Source: Flagellimonas olearia
GTDB lineage: Bacteria; Bacteroidota; Bacteroidia; Flavobacteriales; Flavobacteriaceae
DNA: 64,000 bases
Assembly: GCF_009184425.1 (NCBI RefSeq)
Contig: NZ_WELG01000001.1
Location: 1,983,870-2,047,869, forward strand
Direction of reading: 5' to 3'
A program made the position numbers and the translations under genes. Below the pieces are notes generated by a model, which worked only from the letters and a program-made list of their open reading frames with translations, searched no databases and was not told the DNA's origin. Position 1 is the first letter of the stretch. Each line of letters starts with the position of its first letter. This document shows, one piece after another, positions 57,155 through 64,000 of the stretch.

Positions 57155-58442
57155 AATATCTCTTCAGAAACGATTGATATAGCTCCATCCAATCAATCTT
57201 ATGGTTGCTGCCCAAAAGCTCATTGGAGAAAATAATGGTCATATTCCCATTTACTTGCTTTATCCATCTATATACGTTGTCCATTTTTGCGAATATCTCC
57301 TCTTTATTCCTATAATTTGTCAATGCATAATCATGGACCGTAAAAGGATGCACCTTTAAAGGTTGTCGCACCTCCATGTTGATATCATAAAAATGGAAAG
57401 GGGTACAGGTACCGGCCCTAAACCCTATTTCATGGGTATACCCCATGGAAAAATCATCCGTAAACTCCGTTTCCACCAAATTCCGATACGTGGTGGGCAC
57501 GCTTACCCTGTTATACCTAAGTCTGGCATAATTGATGGGCCTATTAATGAGATTGCCCAATTGTTTTTTTTCCTCTTTCAATACCGACTTGTCCGTTGAG
57601 GACAAAAACGATGTACTTAGGGAGACCACACTATAATCCGCCACTGATTTTATAAGATATCGAAACTTATTGTTGTTGGGGGATATGTTCTTGTCATGGG
57701 CGGAGTGCTTTGCAAACTGAAAAAAGAACATGGTTTTAATGGGCAGCTTTTTATGGATGTCCACCAATTCGTAAAAATTGTCATAGGGATCTTTGCTGAA
57801 GCCCAACAAGACCGAAAATCGCTTTGCGACATCCCTTAACTTAAAATTGCCCAAATCAAGTAAAAAACCTCCCAGACTTCTCATAAACCCACGCATGGCA
57901 TAACAGTGCGAGGTGGTAACGTTAATGATCGATGTAAAACTGCACTCCCTTTGCCCAACTTCCATATCCGGAAACCGTTCCTTAAGGGCATCCAAAAGTT
58001 TATAAGCCCATATATCCACTACGGGGAGTTGCAGAAAATTGTTCTGGTACGCCAAGCTTTCCTTTACCGGAAACCTTCCTACGCTATCCTTCACATGGGG
58101 CAGATATTCTTCATACCGGCTCAAAAGGAAAAAGCTTGCTGAAAAAATATCATAAGGGATAGAGCTTTTCTCTCCACTCATAAAAAAACAGGGAACACCG
58201 TCCCAATCACCCACTTTAATTTCCAGGTCATTGATGCCTTGTTCAAACAAAAGATCATTACTTCGAATAAAAAACTCGTTCTGCAAAGGCTGCTTGGAAT
58301 AGGTCATTTTAGGCCCTGAATGTTTGATAAAGTCCTCTACCCTTGTGGTGAACGAAATTTCCACACCCAATATCTTCTCGAAAAGCTGACGGGCGGTATA
58401 CGTAAGTCGATTGGTAATCTTATGGGTAAATATCAATAGCAT
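57147..58442 (-). CDS. Polysaccharide deacetylase-like protein, probably inactive
   Basis: 431 residues with the flavobacterial DUF7033 plus NodB-like layout: an N-terminal alpha/beta part (about 1-165, with SASFFLLSRYEEYLPHVKDS), a (beta/alpha) barrel-like part, and GYTHEIGFRAGTCTPFHFYD. In active relatives the first motif has an Asp pair of the DID type, and a later strand carries a GLHPS-type His. Here the corresponding places read NVTTSHCYAM (about 174-183) and VVSLSTSFL (about 272-280), so both metal-ligand motifs are gone. The fold assignment is good; loss of catalysis is inferred. It lies 12 bases downstream of radC and overlaps yjjG. Confidence 0.75.
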   Translation of the reverse strand: MLLIFTHKITNRLTYTARQLFEKILGVEISFTTRVEDFIKHSGPKMTYSKQPLQNEFFIRSNDLLFEQGINDLEIKVGDWDGVPCFFMSGEKSSIPYDIFSASFFLLSRYEEYLPHVKDSVGRFPVKESLAYQNNFLQLPVVDIWAYKLLDALKERFPDMEVGQRECSFTSIINVTTSHCYAMRGFMRSLGGFLLDLGNFKLRDVAKRFSVLLGFSKDPYDNFYELVDIHKKLPIKTMFFFQFAKHSAHDKNISPNNNKFRYLIKSVADYSVVSLSTSFLSSTDKSVLKEEKKQLGNLINRPINYARLRYNRVSVPTTYRNLVETEFTDDFSMGYTHEIGFRAGTCTPFHFYDINMEVRQPLKVHPFTVHDYALTNYRNKEEIFAKMDNVYRWIKQVNGNMTIIFSNELLGSNHKIDWMELYQSFLKRYYV

Positions 58443-58454
58443 AAGTGGCGATAA

Positions 58455-59153
58455 TCATAACATGCCTTGATCGGCAAAACTCAAATAATCGTGTCGTGTC
58501 AAAATCAAATGGTCCAATACTTTTATGTCCAAAGCCTCCGAAGCATGCTTCAGTTTCTCAGTAATATGTTTGTCCGAGGCGCTGGGTTTCAAGGTTCCGG
58601 AGGGGTGGTTATGGGCCAAAATTATCCCCACGGCACCCAACTCCAAGGCCTGTTTCAAAACCAATCTCACATCTACCAAAGTCCCTGTAATACCTCCTTT
58701 GCTCAACTGGGACTTATGGATAACCTTATTGGAATTGTTGAGGTATACGATCCAGAACTCCTCATGTTGCAACTCTCCCATGATCGGATACAAAAGCTCA
58801 AAAGCATCCCTGCTCCCGGATATCTTGGTGATTTTTCCGGTATCTTGCATTCGTCTGCGCCTCCCTACTTCCAAAGCCGCAGCTATGGTAACAGCCTTGG
58901 CTTCCCCGATGCCCTTGAACTTCATCAATTGGTTCACTGATAGTTTCCCCATCTCACCTAAATTGTGATCCACGGAAGCCAATATACGTTTGGACAGCTC
59001 CACGGCACTCTCGCCCCTATTCCCTGAACCAATGAGAATTGCGATCAATTCGGCATCGGACAGGACAAAACTACCTTTATGCCGCAGTTTTTCCCTAGGC
59101 TTATCGTCATCTGCCCAATTTTTGATCGAAAAGGAAACCAATTTTTCTTGCAT
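58455..59153 (-). CDS. radC: RadC family JAB-domain protein
   Basis: 232 residues. A helix-hairpin-helix part (about 25-95: GSGNRGESAVELSKRILASV, LMKFKGIGEAKAVTIAAALE) is followed by the JAMM metalloprotease-like domain with LAHNHPSGTLKPSASD, which holds the two metal His and the Asp, and an upstream catalytic-type Glu region (MGELQHEEFWIVYL). Historically labelled a DNA repair protein, the real role of RadC is unsettled. It is the first gene of a minus-strand series reaching to 53535. Confidence 0.93.
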   Translation of the reverse strand: MQEKLVSFSIKNWADDDKPREKLRHKGSFVLSDAELIAILIGSGNRGESAVELSKRILASVDHNLGEMGKLSVNQLMKFKGIGEAKAVTIAAALEVGRRRRMQDTGKITKISGSRDAFELLYPIMGELQHEEFWIVYLNNSNKVIHKSQLSKGGITGTLVDVRLVLKQALELGAVGIILAHNHPSGTLKPSASDKHITEKLKHASEALDIKVLDHLILTRHDYLSFADQGML

Positions 59154-59206
59154 CCTCTAAAGATAGGAGATTAAATTTATGTAATTTTCGTAGTAAATCT
59201 TATCCT

Positions 59207-59656
59207 ATGAAATCTTTGTTCAACACTGAGGCCCATGTTGAAATCCTTTCCCGAATTGATAAACTTTCGGAATCCACCCAGAGGCAATGGGGCAAGATGG
59301 AGGTTGGACAAATGCTTTACCATTGTCAGTTTCCCCTAAAGGTGGCTTTGGGCAAACTTACAATAAAAAAACCCAATCCTTTTATGAGAATCATGTTCAA
59401 AGTTTTTAAAAAGAGCATGTACAATGACAAACCTTGGAAGCACAATTTACCTACTGCGCCGGGGTTTAGGGTCAAGGACGGAAAAGATTTTCCAAAGGAA
59501 AAACAAGCCCTGGTTACCCTTATCAATGATTTTTATGGGGAGCGACATATTAGGGACCGGGGACCCCACCCCGCTTTTGGCGACCTCACTTACGATCAAT
59601 GGGGACAAATACAGTACAAGCATCTGGACCACCATTTAAGGCAATTTGGGGTTTAA
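59207..59656 (+). CDS. DUF1569 (DinB-superfamily-like) protein
   Basis: 149-residue soluble protein. The helical start EILSRIDKLSESTQRQWGKM leads into VGQMLYHCQFPLKVALGK, with a His in the place used for metal in DinB-like four-helix bundles. The end has AFGDLTYDQWGQIQYKHLDH and HHLRQFG, with more His residues. This matches DUF1569. Related proteins may be metal-dependent thiol transferases, but no activity is known for this family. It is convergent with the Mur-like gene (5 bases). Confidence 0.85.
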   Translation: MKSLFNTEAHVEILSRIDKLSESTQRQWGKMEVGQMLYHCQFPLKVALGKLTIKKPNPFMRIMFKVFKKSMYNDKPWKHNLPTAPGFRVKDGKDFPKEKQALVTLINDFYGERHIRDRGPHPAFGDLTYDQWGQIQYKHLDHHLRQFGV

Positions 59657-59660
59657 TCTT

Positions 59661-60584
59661 TCATCTCTGGGCTGCCACTTTAAAAGAAGCTATGGCCTCA
59701 TAGAAATCATCTTCATCCACACCCATTTGTTGGCAAATCCATTTGGCCCCGATCAAATTGTCCAAGGACTTATTTTCTGAAATCTCCAAGGGCATTTCAC
59801 CTTCAGGTGTATCCAGAAGAACCATACCGTTTTCAACACGGTAATCCGGGGATTGGTACGGAAATTTTCGGATAGGGTTTTCTGTAGCCTCAACCACTTT
59901 TTTCACCTCAGGGTCTTCTTCATTATAGGTAATGCTTCCTCCCTTTATGATACCATCCACAAAAATCTTGAACTGTTCCAGAGGGTTTTCCATAATTGAA
60001 ACCTCACTATCATCACTCTTGACCATCCCACTCAAAAGGGCAATATTGGGTTGATACACCTGAAATCTAGGCCTTGAATCTAAAACCGATGAAAACTGCT
60101 CGCCACCCTCCAATATCACAAAGTCATTCTCATCGGTAAAGTGCACGCTGCGTTCAAATCCTTCGAGGCGAGTTTCCATCATATAATCCACCTCAACAGC
60201 ATTGTAGTGCAGTACATGCAAAATCATGGAAACAATCTCCGCCTTGCCATCTCCTGCCACAACCACCCGGGTCTTGTATTTGGATTGCCCATACACGAAT
60301 GCTGGATAGGAAAAAATCTGCAATCCCAATTCTTGTGCTTTATGCAGTTCCGGGTTATCCAATGGTACGTGCGGTGCCAAAACCACGGCATCCAAATGGT
60401 CATGGATTGTTTCGGGGTTCCACCCCATGGTTTCTGGAAGAAGCCCAAAAGGCTCCAATCTACTTTTCAGGGATTCTTCAGCACCGCTATCGCTCCCGGT
60501 AATGATGTGCCCATTGTCCCTCAACGTCAAGGCCATATCACTCAGGACAGCTTCCCCAATACCTATAAAGTGTATTTGCATCAA
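59661..60584 (-). CDS. Truncated Mpl/Mur-ligase-like protein, probable pseudoenzyme
   Basis: 307 residues, related along its length to flavobacterial Mpl-type peptidoglycan recycling ligases (usually about 450). The N-terminal domain is kept (IHFIGIGEAVLSDMAL, LGLQIFSYPAFVYGQSKYKT). The ATP-binding loop, GTHGKTT in active enzymes, reads AGDGKAEIV (110-118), so the phosphate-binding threonines are lost. The next motif, EGDEY, reads EGGEQ (159-163), and the later DH-containing stretch is absent. The protein stops at SFKVAAQR, exactly where the C-terminal ligase domain would begin. A strong promoter lies upstream, so it looks like an expressed protein and not decay. It may act as a UDP-muropeptide-binding or regulatory protein (inference). 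Confidence 0.78.
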   Translation of the reverse strand: MMQIHFIGIGEAVLSDMALTLRDNGHIITGSDSGAEESLKSRLEPFGLLPETMGWNPETIHDHLDAVVLAPHVPLDNPELHKAQELGLQIFSYPAFVYGQSKYKTRVVVAGDGKAEIVSMILHVLHYNAVEVDYMMETRLEGFERSVHFTDENDFVILEGGEQFSSVLDSRPRFQVYQPNIALLSGMVKSDDSEVSIMENPLEQFKIFVDGIIKGGSITYNEEDPEVKKVVEATENPIRKFPYQSPDYRVENGMVLLDTPEGEMPLEISENKSLDNLIGAKWICQQMGVDEDDFYEAIASFKVAAQR

Positions 60585-60598
60585 ATTGATTTATCTTT

Positions 60599-60629
60599 CA
60601 AAAATAGGTATTGATAAAACCAATCCAAA
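60599..60629 (-). promoter_or_regulatory. Promoter of the Mur-ligase-like gene
   Basis: On the minus strand TTTG (60629-60626), 19 bases, TATTTTTG (60606-60599): an exact match to the Bacteroidota consensus spacing and both boxes. The start codon is 15 bases beyond the -7 box. Confidence 0.75.
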
Positions 60630-60676
60630 CAAACACCCAATCTTATTAATTTCTATCTTGGGAAAAACTTGAACAG

Positions 60677-60988
60677 ATGAATCTATCACAAATTCAATCC
60701 AAGGAAATCATGCCGGGTTATCATGGAAAATTGGTACACGGGGATACCATATCCTGGGCCTTTTGGAGGGTGGAAAAGGATGCCGAGGTACCGGAACATT
60801 CCCACCACCATGAACAGATCATGCATGTTGTGGAGGGTGATTTTAAATTTACCCTTGATGGAAATACAGCCGTCTACCGTTCTGGGGATGTGGTGGTAAT
60901 TCCTTCCAACAGTCCCCATAGTGGAAAAGCGTTGACGGCATGTAAATTAATGGATGTTTTTAGCCCTGTTCGGGAAGAATATAAATAA
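60677..60988 (+). CDS. Cupin-domain protein
   Basis: 103-residue single cupin barrel. Motif 1 is visible as PEHSHHHEQIMHVVEGDFKF (metal-binding His residues and Glu) and motif 2 as GDVVVIPSNSPHSGKAL (final His). It is likely a metal-dependent sugar- or small-molecule-binding protein, and the substrate is not inferable. It is two bases upstream of the SDR gene, so the two are one operon. Confidence 0.9.
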   Translation: MNLSQIQSKEIMPGYHGKLVHGDTISWAFWRVEKDAEVPEHSHHHEQIMHVVEGDFKFTLDGNTAVYRSGDVVVIPSNSPHSGKALTACKLMDVFSPVREEYK

Positions 60989-60990
60989 GT

Positions 60991-61776
60991 ATGAATATAT
61001 CCCTTAAAGGAAAGACCGCTCTTGTGGGCGGCAGTAGCAAAGGAATTGGCGAGGCAATAGCCCGACAATTGGCCGAAAGTGGTGCAAGCGTTACCCTAAT
61101 GGCCAGAAATGAGGAAAAAATGAAGTCCATCATCAAGGAAATGGACACTTCCTCAGGGCAAGAACACCAATTTTTGGTTGTTGATTTCTCTAATTTTGAA
61201 ATTTTCAAAAAGACTATTTCCTCGTTTTTCAAACATAATGATGTAGATATTCTAGTCAACAACACACAAGGGCCTTCGGCAGGTGGCGCACTGGAAAAAT
61301 CCATTGAAGACTACCAACAGGCCTTTGATCTACTCTTTAAATCGGTTGTACTCACCACGGAACTGGCCTTAAAACATATGCAAAAGAAAAAGTGGGGACG
61401 CATTATCAATGTGGCATCCATCTCGGTCAAGGAACCTTTAAACTACTTGGCCTTGTCCAATTCCATTCGTGCAGCCGTGGTCACTTGGTCTAAAAGTTTG
61501 GCCTATGATATTGCCCAAGAGGGTATTACAGCCAACAGTATTTTGACTGGATATTTTGATACGGACCGCATTGCCCAACTCAACACAAAAAAAGCGGAAA
61601 AAATGGGGGTCACTCCTGAGGAAGTACGCTCCACCATGGAGGAGCAGGTGCCCATGAAGCGTATTGGAAAACCCGAAGAATATGGATATCTGGTAGCATT
61701 TCTGGCCTCGGATAAGGCAGCGTACATTACTGGGACCAACATCCCCATTGACGGAGGGCTCCTAAAATCTTTATGA
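60991..61776 (+). CDS. SDR-family oxidoreductase with altered catalytic site
   Basis: 261 residues. A Rossmann fold with GGSSKGIG as the cofactor loop (13-20), DILVNNTQGP (86-95), the catalytic-type Ser in VASIS (143), and the C-terminal GTNIPIDGG. The usual Y-x3-K that follows the Ser by 13 residues reads SNSIR here (156-160), so Tyr and Lys are replaced by Ser and Arg. This matches a divergent FabG-like subgroup in which the tetrad is incomplete. Activity as a normal reductase is therefore uncertain. It forms an operon with the cupin gene. Confidence 0.88.
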   Translation: MNISLKGKTALVGGSSKGIGEAIARQLAESGASVTLMARNEEKMKSIIKEMDTSSGQEHQFLVVDFSNFEIFKKTISSFFKHNDVDILVNNTQGPSAGGALEKSIEDYQQAFDLLFKSVVLTTELALKHMQKKKWGRIINVASISVKEPLNYLALSNSIRAAVVTWSKSLAYDIAQEGITANSILTGYFDTDRIAQLNTKKAEKMGVTPEEVRSTMEEQVPMKRIGKPEEYGYLVAFLASDKAAYITGTNIPIDGGLLKSL

Positions 61777-61872
61777 GAATTTTTTTATTTATAACAAAAT
61801 ATTTTTAGGGTTAAATTATCATATATTCAATTTTTAGGTATTTTTATTGCTCAACCAATAAAAATAACACCC

Positions 61873-62250
61873 ATGAATTCAAAAGTTTTTTTGATAGTTC
61901 GAATCCTATTGGGACTTTTTGTTCTGGTTTTTGGACTCAACAAGTTCCTGAACTTCTTGCCACCCCCAGGTGACCTGCCAGATGCGGCCATTACCTATTT
62001 TGGCGCAGTTTCATCAACCTATACCCTTAAATTAGTCGCCATTGTAGAAATTTTGGCAGGACTTGCCCTTATTCTCAACAAATATGGTGCACTTATGGCC
62101 GTTATATTGATGAGTGTATCCGTAAATGTTGTATTGTTCCACGCCACCTTAGCTCAGGCAGGTATAGGTCCCGGTCTGGGTCTATTGATTTTGAATATTG
62201 TGGTCTTAATTGGCTATAAGGATAGGTACAAGGACCTTTTACGCCCTTAA
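61873..62250 (+). CDS. DoxX-like membrane protein
   Basis: 125 residues with four hydrophobic helices. It begins FLIVRILLGLFVLVFGLNKF, then has LVAIVEILAGLALILNKYGA, LMAVILMSVSVNVVLFHATL and LGLLILNIVVLIGYKDRYKD. The FGLNKF turn at the end of helix 1 is characteristic of DoxX/DoxX-like proteins, whose biochemical role is mostly unknown. It ends 19 bases before a 43-nt perfect palindrome. Confidence 0.8.
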   Translation: MNSKVFLIVRILLGLFVLVFGLNKFLNFLPPPGDLPDAAITYFGAVSSTYTLKLVAIVEILAGLALILNKYGALMAVILMSVSVNVVLFHATLAQAGIGPGLGLLILNIVVLIGYKDRYKDLLRP

Positions 62251-62269
62251 TGTATTGATTTTATCATAT

Positions 62270-62312
62270 CGAGCGAAGTCGGGATGTGTTGAACACATCC
62301 CGACTTCGCTCG
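62270..62312. repeat. 43-nt perfect palindrome
   Basis: A 21-bp arm, CGAGCGAAGTCGGGATGTGTT, is followed by one base and its exact reverse complement. The GAGCGAAGTCG motif and the following GAATTGACATC tie it to the dispersed repeats at 1511-2332. It lies between converging genes (DoxX-like and the response regulator) and could end transcription from both sides, although no T-run follows. Confidence 0.9.
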
Positions 62313-62351
62313 AATTGACATCAAACAGTATCGCTCTTTTCCTTTTTTTGA

Positions 62352-63077
62352 TTATAGACTCATACGATCCTTAAAGATGTAGGATTGTCTTCGTGAAACC
62401 TCTATTTCTTCCCCATTTTGCATGGTAAGCTTGAGTTTTCCGTTAAACCATGGCACCACTCCTTCAATAAAATGGGTATTCACGATCTGCTGGCGGTTGG
62501 CCCTAAAAAAAGATGCTTCGGGAAGTTTTTCCTCCACTAGGTTCAATGATTTGTACAGCAAAGGCTTTTTATCCCCAAAAAACACGCGGGTATAGTTGCC
62601 CACAATCTCAAAATGGGAAATATCCCCAATCTTTACCAACCAGCACGATTCCCCATCTTTGATGAAAATCTGACTGCTCTCCTTGAGTCTTTTTGACTTA
62701 TCGGCTCCTGTTTGGACAGACTCCAATTTTGTCCGCACCTTTTCCATGGCCATGTCAAATCGCTTTTCACTCACAGGTTTCAGCAAATAATCCAAGGCAT
62801 TGTACTCGAAGGATTTTATGGCATACTCGTCAAAAGCTGTGGTAAATATGGTAATGGGCACCTCATCCAACATCTCCAAAAGCTCAAAGCCATCTTTCTC
62901 GGGCATGTTGATATCCAAAAACAACAAATCCGGTGAAGTACTTTGAATAAGCTCAAACCCTGCATCCACATTTTCAGCCTCTCCCAGGAGATCAATATCA
63001 TCATGCTTTTTGATCAGCTCCTTCAACTCGTTCCGGGCCAATCTGGAATCCTCTACAATAACAGCTTTAATGTTCAT
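62352..63077 (-). CDS. LytTR-type response regulator
   Basis: 241 residues. The receiver domain (1-115) has acidic residues at 9-10, phospho-acceptor Asp 55 in LLFLDINMPEKDGF, a Thr in ITIFTTAFDEYA and Lys 100 in DYLLKP. The LytTR DNA-binding domain (about 140-240) shows GESCWLVKIGDISHFEIVGN, YTRVFFGDKKPLLYKSLN, FFRANRQQIVNTHFI and the closing VSRRQSYIFKDRMSL. It overlaps the histidine-kinase gene (ATGA at 63074-63077), so the two form a system. Targets are unknown. Confidence 0.95.
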   Translation of the reverse strand: MNIKAVIVEDSRLARNELKELIKKHDDIDLLGEAENVDAGFELIQSTSPDLLFLDINMPEKDGFELLEMLDEVPITIFTTAFDEYAIKSFEYNALDYLLKPVSEKRFDMAMEKVRTKLESVQTGADKSKRLKESSQIFIKDGESCWLVKIGDISHFEIVGNYTRVFFGDKKPLLYKSLNLVEEKLPEASFFRANRQQIVNTHFIEGVVPWFNGKLKLTMQNGEEIEVSRRQSYIFKDRMSL

Positions 63078-64000
63078 GCCAGTGGAATTTTAATGTTGGC
63101 CACCACCTCATCGGAAACTTCTTCCAAATTGAAGGAAGCTCTATGGCCATAAAGCAATTTTAACCGCTGCTCTATGTTTTGCAGCCCCAATTGAGTGGAA
63201 TCTTTGGCTATCTTGAGTTTGCCCGTATTACGGACCTCCAGTATCAACTGTTCTTTTTCCTTTTTGATGTTCAATACAATGGTTCCTCCTTGTTTGAGGT
63301 TGGAGATACCGTGCTTGGTGGCATTTTCCACCAATAGCTGTATGATCATGGGTGGGATTTGTAGGTCAAGGGTTTCGCTATCCACATTCTTGACAAATTC
63401 CAAACGATCTTCCAGCTGGATTTTGGATAGCGCTATGTAATTGTCCACCATTTCCAGTTCTTCCCGGACCGAAATGGCATTGTTGCTGTTCTTGGTCAGT
63501 GAGAACCGTAAGATTTCTGAAAGTTTGGTGAGCATTTCCCGGGATTTTTCCACGTCTTCCAACATCAATCCCCTAATATTATTGAGGCTGTTGAACATAA
63601 AGTGGGGGTTTATCTGACCCTTCAAGGTATTCAGCTGTGCTTGCTTCAGGTGGGTATTGAGTTTCAAGCGTTCTATCCGGTCCCGATTAAGTTTAAGAAG
63701 CAGCTTGATTACCAAATAGGTCACCGTCCAAGCCCCAATAAGAAACAGGGAGTTGAGCACCTGTACCCCAACATTGTCGTGATACTTGAACATCTGGAGT
63801 TCTGAAGGAGTCAACGCCGGACCAAACTCAACATAGACATACCCAAAAACAAAGTTCAAGACTCCAAACAAAGTGGCCGCCATTAGATAGGAAACCAGAA
63901 TCTTCACAAACTCGTTAATCCCAAAAGCGTCAAACTTTATGGTTCTTTTAAGGTACAGTCGCAACAGCGAAGTTGCAAAAATACCTAAAATCGTCCCCAT
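63074..64000 (-). CDS. LytS/YehU-type sensor histidine kinase (5' end beyond window)
   Basis: At least 308 residues. Hydrophobic segments near 31-55 and 82-101 are membrane helices, and the first visible residues look like the end of an earlier helix. The Met at the window edge is therefore probably internal and the gene continues outside. The His_kinase domain follows: AQINPHFMFNSLNNIRG-type H box with His 133, then LRFSLTKN and the ATPase part IQLLVENATKHGISNL. It lacks the DHp/HisKA form of classical kinases, as is normal for this class. It is coupled to the LytTR regulator by a 4-base overlap. Confidence 0.9.
   Translation of the reverse strand: MGTILGIFATSLLRLYLKRTIKFDAFGINEFVKILVSYLMAATLFGVLNFVFGYVYVEFGPALTPSELQMFKYHDNVGVQVLNSLFLIGAWTVTYLVIKLLLKLNRDRIERLKLNTHLKQAQLNTLKGQINPHFMFNSLNNIRGLMLEDVEKSREMLTKLSEILRFSLTKNSNNAISVREELEMVDNYIALSKIQLEDRLEFVKNVDSETLDLQIPPMIIQLLVENATKHGISNLKQGGTIVLNIKKEKEQLILEVRNTGKLKIAKDSTQLGLQNIEQRLKLLYGHRASFNLEEVSDEVVANIKIPLA

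Noticed and set aside
62270-62312. Classical intrinsic terminator
   Set aside because: The stem is ideal, but neither side is followed by a T-run, so I record it as a palindromic repeat with possible terminator function only.

Overview
The window comes from a Bacteroidota chromosome, most likely a marine flavobacterium of the Flavobacteriaceae (a Muricauda/Allomuricauda-like genome is my best guess). The evidence is a SusC/SusD pair, Bacteroidota-type promoters (TTTG, 19 bases, TAnnTTTG), almost no Shine-Dalgarno sequences, zinc-free forms of S14 and L36, no tuf between fusA and rpsJ, and families such as DUF5723, CtlX and VCBS/UnbV lipoproteins.

Layout. 1-450 is the start of argS. 557-3931 holds small envelope genes and a carboxypeptidase-regulatory-domain protein, separated by a dense array of palindromic repeats (1511-2332). 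4045-7150 is an accessory patch: a small acidic protein, a visibly AT-rich 614-residue protein ending in a PD-(D/E)XK nuclease fold, and a membrane protein bracketed by 60-bp direct repeats. A BCCT transporter (7560-9086) lies between two more repeat clusters, and its start codon falls inside a repeat. 9414-11302 encodes two guanidino-modifying hydrolases (CtlX and an arginine deiminase/DDAH-like enzyme). 12100-17690 is a central-metabolism block on the minus strand (gltA, glgA, eno, carA).

17789-34972 is the joined str-S10-spc-alpha ribosomal superoperon, rpsL through rplQ on the minus strand, with fusA, secY, infA and rpoA and a clear promoter upstream of rpsL. Two of its gaps (31443-31647 and 20468-20574) are unusually long and hold inverted repeats. 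35198-38866 contains four tandem paralogues of a secreted protein family of unknown function. 39352-50656 is a plus-strand outer-membrane uptake locus: SusC, SusD, a two-domain lipoprotein, an arylsulfotransferase-like lipoprotein and a 14-repeat VCBS/UnbV lipoprotein, with no glycoside hydrolase.

50682-64000 is mostly housekeeping and envelope: rlmB, a rhomboid protease, rarA, then a minus-strand series radC, deacetylase-like, yjjG, lipoprotein, DUF5723 barrel, secreted protein. After these come a DUF1569 protein, a Mur-ligase-like protein, cupin plus SDR, a DoxX-like protein, and a LytTR response regulator with its LytS-type histidine kinase, which is cut by the window edge.

The observations I rate highest are two probable pseudoenzymes of cell-envelope metabolism only a few genes apart: a truncated Mpl/Mur-ligase homologue with a broken P-loop, and a polysaccharide-deacetylase homologue without metal ligands. 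Next come the AT-rich nuclease gene as a candidate single-gene defence system, the tandem secreted family, and the two-unit repeat arrays. No tRNA, rRNA, CRISPR array, transposase or integrase was recognised.
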